A stretch of 64,000 nt of DNA from Selaginella moellendorffii. Taxonomy: Eukaryota; Streptophyta; Lycopodiopsida; Selaginellales; Selaginellaceae. A model generated the notes under the pieces. That model was not told the origin of the DNA and did no database searches. It saw only the letters and a program-made list of their open reading frames with translations. Position 1 is the stretch's first letter, and the number at the start of each line of letters is the position of its first letter. The position numbers and the translations under genes are program-made. The stretch lies in contig NW_003314353.1 in NCBI RefSeq assembly GCF_000143415.4, forward strand, positions 376,275-440,274. Direction: 5' to 3'. Shown here in pieces: positions 58,761 through 64,000 of the stretch.

Positions 58761-59891
58761 GAAAGGAATCCACCAATATGTAAGGAGGCAAATTAAATTT
58801 GCATCTTAGTTGGGGGCAAGAATGGTATAGTTGTACTATAGATGATCAAACTTATAATTAAAGAGGTAGTTAGGGTAGTGGTGTAGATTAGGGCTTATGA
58901 GGTGGCTGAGCTACAAAATATGCAAAGGATTTTAAAATCCTAAGAATTTCAAAGCTAGAGAATAAAAGTGGGAAGAATTGGGGAATAAGGATTAAGTTAG
59001 GCTTCACCCCACCCCTTTGGGATTTTGCATTTAACAACATTTCTTCAAATACCTTGGAGTAAGCGTGTTTGAAGATTCTATTTTAGCATTTATAGTGTGT
59101 TGTGAGGTTTGGTCACCTATGCATGCTTGTTTTGTGTCATGAGGTTGCCACTAGCAAGCAAAGAGCAACCAAGCTGTGTCAATGAGAGATCAAGGAAGCA
59201 TTGTTAGGGTGACATGTTGGATATTCCATACCAAATGGCTTGAGTGATGAGTTTGTTCATTGCATCCTTCTAGGAAAGTACATACTACCAGGAATAGTTG
59301 ATAGATAACAAATGATGTCATTACATATAAAAATGAGATTTGAAAAAAAGTAAACAATTATTAAACACCCCAAGAGCATTGGTCTAAACATCTACTATAC
59401 TTAATTGAAGATGACAACTCAAAGAAATATGACTTGTAAACTATATTGCAATATCCATTAAGGCAAGAAGATTCACACAAGCACTATAATAATCTAATAT
59501 GGATGTTGATTCTTTCTCTTGTTTGACCACTAAATTTTGGACAACGATTGGATTTCCTCAACAATATCTTCAATTTCCAGCCCTATGTGCATGGAAAATC
59601 TAAAAATAGTTATTTTTAAACATGATATGCCATCACAAAAGACAATATTGGTTCCTCCTCCAAGTTCTTGGATCTTAAACACCACTCTACTCAAAAGGCT
59701 TGTAAAATGGATGGGCATCCTTGTGTGGAGTGTGATCTCTCCACACTTCATGACTAATTTTTAGTGAATCAGGATTTTAGGCAATTTAAAGCCATAGCTA
59801 GCAAGCAAGAACACACCAAAAGTGTTGCAAATCGGCAAGATTAATATAAAATACTTAGTGTTCTTTTGGGTTCCAACATTCGGGTTCCAAC
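58761..59891. other. No supported gene
   Basis: AT-rich DNA. A frame at 59537-59764 has no recognised motif; it lies just upstream of the J-domain fragment and could be captured or flanking host sequence. Confidence 0.4.
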
Positions 59892-60275
59892 ATGGAAGAC
59901 ATCCGCAAGGTGTATAGAAAGCTCCAGAAGCAACATCATCCAAACATTTCCAAATCAAAAATTTCATGGATGGTTTTCTTATTTTCTTTGTTATCCAAGG
60001 CCCTTACAATGACTCTCATGCTAAATGAGGCCTACCAAGTTCTAAGTAACAAATTTTTGCATTCCCAATATGATGCTTCATTGCCTCACATGGCATCAAC
60101 TAGAACAATGAATTACTACTACTCCAAGCCTTCATTTATTGGATCTATTTATAGTACTTGGAATGGACTAGACAGGCTACAACGCATCTTTGTTGATGAG
60201 AAAATGTGCATAGGTAAAGAAAATAAGCCCTTCTCATTTACCATTATATGGAAAATGGAAGTTTTGTTTTGCTAA
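59892..60275 (+). pseudogene. J-domain/ferredoxin-type (plastid DnaJ C76-like) gene fragment
   Basis: The frame begins inside helix II of a J domain: IRKVYRKLQKQHHPNISK (HPN in place of the diagnostic HPD), then LNEAYQVLSN....YDASL (helix III pattern), then RIFVDEKMCIG, the start of the ferredoxin-like segment (normally FVDE..CIGC) that follows the J domain in plastid DnaJ C76-type proteins. A hydrophobic insert of about 15 residues between the two J helices may be an unspliced or mutated intron. The N-terminal part is missing and the Cys cluster is lost after CIG, so it is a broken fragment, perhaps carried by a mobile element. Confidence 0.65.
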
Positions 60276-61449
60276 GATTGCTAAGAGGTCATTTTCAAAG
60301 GAAAATGCAATAAGAAATGGACCTACTTCTCTAGCTGGGTGGATCTGAAACTTGACATAGTGGAATCATGATACAAGGAGTGAGACAAACCAGAGTGTGT
60401 GTACCTCTAAATATATCCACCTTGAGTAGGAGTGTTCTTGCAGTGGCTGGGATAAATGAGTATACTTGGGCAGCCTTTGGAGGTGGGCAATGTTCTACAA
60501 AGCAATATGATATATTAGGAAGTATTTAGTTGCCAAAGACTTTGTTTATTCTTCTTCTATCATCCTAGAGGTAGCTTAGGCAAGTCAACTCGAGATCTAA
60601 GTAGTGGGGTCCCCTCTCTTGGTATCTATATTGTGACTGCCTTTATGTTGTTTGTAGCTTGGGACTTTATAAGTAGTGGTGAGGGTGAGCATGTATGGCT
60701 GTGGTGCCAATGGAGTTGTTGTGCTAATGTGATAGAGGTGAGCATGATACTAAATGGGATTGGCATATCTAGTATCCTTATGACTTGGGGCTAGGGTCTA
60801 GCAAACCATCAAGGAAATAACTCCGAAAGTTAGTAAAAAGTACAATTTATGGGAGGCTTAAATGAGTGAGGGAACTACCTCTCCTTTATGTTTAAAGATG
60901 CTAACACTCAAATAACCCTCCAGCCATCACCAAAAAGGAAATGACTAATAAAATTAGCTGCCCTTACTACTCTAAATACCACTCAGCTTATAGAGGAATA
61001 ATATATTTATGCTTGCAAGGATATATATAGAGAGAGATAGAGGCCCAATCCTCTAAGCACAAATCAACCCCATCGGGAAAATTTAGACAACTATTATAAA
61101 TTGGCAGATAATATTGTTTACAGAACCATGCCCCTTTTACAAAAATGGGTCAACAAAAGAGAGGTAGAGACTTATGATTAGTCTAGTTAGGATAATAGTT
61201 ATCCCCATAGTTATAGATTGAACCTAGTGCCATGCAAAACAAACCTAAAACTAATGAACGAAAGAAATGTTTAATTGAAATGTAATTACAAAGGATTACA
61301 AAAGCTACTCTTTATTACTATTCTCATACTTCATGTTAAGTTCACGGACATGTGTAAGATTATTAAGAGGTCCCCAGTAGATTCACATATTTTAGGACAA
61401 GAGAATTAACTCAACCTCATATTCAAAATCACCATCCATAACTTTTAGA
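60276..61449. repeat. Decayed repeat DNA, related to 12330-12760
   Basis: 60880-61190 matches 12450-12740 in the same direction at low identity (for example the AAGGAAATGAC and GATAGAGAGAGA regions). 60276-60880 shows no gene. Confidence 0.5.
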
Positions 61450-61860
61450 GGGGGATGAATGTTTGTAGAGCAATTCGCATCAGCATGATATAGTGTCAGT
61501 AAATTGACATGAAACATATCATGAATATAGGATAACTCATCCAGAAGATTCAACTTATGGGATACATCACCAATCTACTTTAACACTCAATAGGGCCCAA
61601 CATATCTTGGTAACAACTTCTGGGACAAAAACCCCTTAACAGGTAAATTTCGTGAGGATAACCACACTTGGTCTCCCATTTGATAAGTTATATCTTAACT
61701 GATGATCTATCATGTTAATACTTATCTTGAGCTTTACCTATTGTCTTAGTTGCCCTAGACCAACCTTGGTGCAGTTGCTCCACATAAATCTCAATAGCTG
61801 AGACCAATATTTTAGACATTAGTTTCAACACACTCTAGATACGTCTTCGGCTTAAACTTC
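61450..61860 (-). pseudogene. Gypsy integrase C-terminal region, decayed
   Basis: On the minus strand the frames read VEQLHQGWSRATKTIGKAQDKY, then GDQVWLSSRNLP.KGF..KLLPRYVGPY, then LNLLDELS.IHDMFHV, the standard run before the end of plant gypsy Pol, with two or more stops. Confidence 0.75.
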
Positions 61861-62904
61861 AAAATCCTATTATAAAAAAACCTAAACCTTCAAGCATCTT
61901 TGTCACTTATATTTGCAATCATAATATGTTTCTAAATAAATGCATTAACATAGTGCATAAAGTCTCCATGCTGCTTTAGCTATTGTAGCTCTATGCAAAG
62001 TCTTAGACCAAGATTATCTAGCAAGTATTCCTTATGAATATGAGACCACATCTTAGTCCAACTTTTAATCTACCCTTTTACAATGTATATAAGTTTTGGC
62101 ATGATCAGTGAGAAAGGATTACATGTATACAACTTTCATATGATCATCTATATCTATCGCTATAAAATAGTTTTTCATATCATAAACCCAGTCTTCCAAA
62201 ATTTGATAGTCTTACATGCCTCTGAAATTGGATGGTTTTGGGGGCTTGAACTTTGAAACTCGTGCAATCAGGGGTGGTTGCAAAACTTTATTGTCCTTAG
62301 AACTTGAAGAGGAGTTTAATTGCTTAGGTTTAACTAGTTTAGTTGCCTTGCTTCTTTCTTTTTCTTTTTATTTTCTTTTTTTAATTTGTGAACTTCCTTT
62401 TGCAAATTCTCAATCTCAATGTTTTGAGCTATACACTACAGTGCTATAGTTCCTCTTTTGATTTAACTTTAGCCTCTTCTATAGCATCTCTAGTAGGAGT
62501 TTCCTCCTCTCAATTCACTCATCTAAAAGTTTTAACATCATTAGCACGGTTTCTTTTCGCCATCTCACCAGTTGCATATATACCTCTATCAATAACTGAA
62601 CATATATATAATATTCTTATTGAATGGTGCAATCTAACCCTACACAGATGACTTCAAATCTACTAGAAAAGTCTTTATATAGTAATTAGAGTAAAACACT
62701 CTAACAAAAGCTGGATAGGAATCGCTAAGATAAATTCTTCTTATATCAAGTATAGCATACTAAAACTTTGAGCTTATTGTGTTATATAACAAGAGTGTAG
62801 TACACACTCAATATCCCTTACGAGCACCAGCTCCCTATATCTAGCTTCTGCATACAAAACAGTGTCAAATAGTGGTTAGTATAATTTTCACATACTAGTG
62901 GTCT
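61861..62904. other. No supported gene
   Basis: AT-rich DNA with short frames (62216-62449, 62388-62651) lacking recognisable motifs; probably further decayed retroelement interior. Confidence 0.4.
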
Positions 62905-63545
62905 GAAAAAGGGGCAATTACTTGATGAGAAAGCCCTTAGTGATTATTTTATCCCCACTTATCCCCCAAGGTTCCAAGGATCCACGGTGACAGTATATCC
63001 AAATCCTATCCCATGATCACATGTGCTACACTTACCCCCTCTTCAGAGATGTTAATGTCCTTATTAACTATTGACTAACAACCCCTACTGAGCCAAGGGG
63101 AACCAGCACCTTCATTTTTGCACTCAATCTACTAATCTTTCCATTGTGTAGACCAGCTATTCCATGTGAGGCAACTAGTCATCCACCCGTACCGCAATCC
63201 CACGGTGGATACCTTCGTCCGTGAATACTCCATACAAGAGGAAGGACATACACATGGATGTCCAATACGTACGATTTCAAATTTAGGGGTAAAAATATAC
63301 CTTATTCAAGGGTATATTATATTTTTAAGTAGCCACTAATTAATGGGAATCGAACTCGTGCCATTTGCTCCGATACCAACTGTAACGCACTTTATCTCTC
63401 TCCCCTTAAGTCAACTGAAAAGGGGCAATTGCTTGATGAGAAAGCCCTTAGTGGCTATTTTATCCCCATTTATCCTTCAAGGTTCCAAGGATTCACGGTG
63501 ACAGTATATCCAAATTTCATCCCATGATCACATGTGTTATATGAT
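62905..63545. repeat. Direct repeat pair (62905-63035 and 63418-63545) around an LTR/PBS boundary
   Basis: About 130 bp from GGGGCAATT to GATCACATGTG occur twice in the same direction. On the minus strand a PBS-like TTGGTATCGGAG (63380-63369) directly follows an LTR end GTTACA at 63381, so the right copy lies within a minus-strand LTR and the left one in its interior. Confidence 0.55.
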
Positions 63546-63786
63546 CTAATGCCATAAAGAGGGTACCCCAAAAGCCATGCACTTCCATCTCAAGAATTCA
63601 CAACATTCTATGGTTGCATTGCATAGAGAACCAATTTGCTTTAGTGATATCCCAAGCCTCCTCCAGAACTCCTTAAGGCCTCCTAAACTTGCTATAACAC
63701 AGATAGAGTGCTCCCATCTTGCATTTGACATGGCATTTTGAACATCAGTGGAAATCTTAGCTCAGTACCAGGCCTATAAAAGAGTG
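63546..63786. other. No supported gene
   Basis: Upstream flank of the partial Gag frame; one antisense frame (63731-63546) has no recognised motif. Confidence 0.35.
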
Positions 63787-64000
63787 ATGATACCACTCAC
63801 AAGCTTGAGAAAAAAGTGTCGTCAAAGTTGGTACAAAAGTTGCATAGACTCTTTTAACGACGAAGAAGATTACAAATTCAAAGTCAAGAAGAAATATAAG
63901 AATCAAGAACTCACCAAAATACTCAAGAAAGTTACAATCAAGAATGAACTTAAAGGAGTATGGTGTATGAAATGCAAGAACACAGGATATATTACCACAA
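63787..64000 (+). CDS. Partial Gag-like ORF with start of a CCHC zinc knuckle (cut by window end)
   Basis: Open from ATG 63787 to the end. The product is basic (KFKVKKKYKNQ, KILKKVTIK) and ends in VWCMKCKNTGYI, the first half of a CxxCxxxGH zinc knuckle with Tyr in place of the usual His so far as visible. Fits the nucleocapsid part of a plant gypsy Gag. Whether it continues is not visible. Confidence 0.45.
   Translation, partial: MIPLTSLRKKCRQSWYKSCIDSFNDEEDYKFKVKKKYKNQELTKILKKVTIKNELKGVWCMKCKNTGYITT

Overview
The window looks like nuclear DNA of a land plant with a large, repeat-filled genome. The signs are Ty3/gypsy retrotransposons with initiator-Met tRNA primer sites, plant-type CCCTAAA arrays, very short GT-AG introns, and a broken copy of a plastid-type J-domain/ferredoxin gene. 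A seedless plant (fern, lycophyte or bryophyte) would fit, but the sequence does not prove it. I see no intact single-copy host gene; nearly everything is mobile or derived from mobile DNA.

The main content is two copies of one large DNA transposon family. Element B (47827-57742, 9.9 kb) is complete. It has perfect 24-bp terminal inverted repeats and a 4-bp target duplication (GTCT), and an unoccupied relative of its target survives inverted near 13540. Element A (1-11011) is the same element cut by the window start; its right terminal repeat is at 10988-11011. In each, the right half reads + and carries a transposase gene (small DUF8039-like N-terminal module, then a DUF7869/RNase H-like region with candidate acidic residues, then a BAH/chromo-like tail) and a small acidic ORF. 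The left half reads - and carries a cargo gene that differs: a ParB/sulfiredoxin-fold gene in A and an FCP1-like HAD phosphatase gene with five mini-introns in B. A 22-bp near-palindrome recurs roughly twenty times per element and I found no copy elsewhere in the window. In three inferred mini-introns it ends 9-11 nt before the 3' splice site.

Between and around the elements are degraded retrotransposons. 11012-17172 holds an LTR remnant, a foldback and a non-coding retroelement interior in minus orientation. 17190-21565 is a recognisable plus-strand Ty3/gypsy element (Gag, protease, RT, RNase H, truncated integrase). 21566-25326 is repeat and AT-rich DNA. 25327-31985 holds two decayed minus-strand gypsy elements. 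33902-44445 holds four copies of a 1.4-1.8 kb LTR with an internal minisatellite. 45645-47826 and 57747-58760 are one non-coding retroelement interior, split by element B and inverted relative to 12560-17172. 58761-64000 holds a J-domain gene fragment and further gypsy pieces.

The two transposons are non-autonomous or decaying as assembled: every transposase copy has stops. B is the closest to intact. A has an extra partial transposase copy, a 100-N assembly gap and several stop or frameshift changes.
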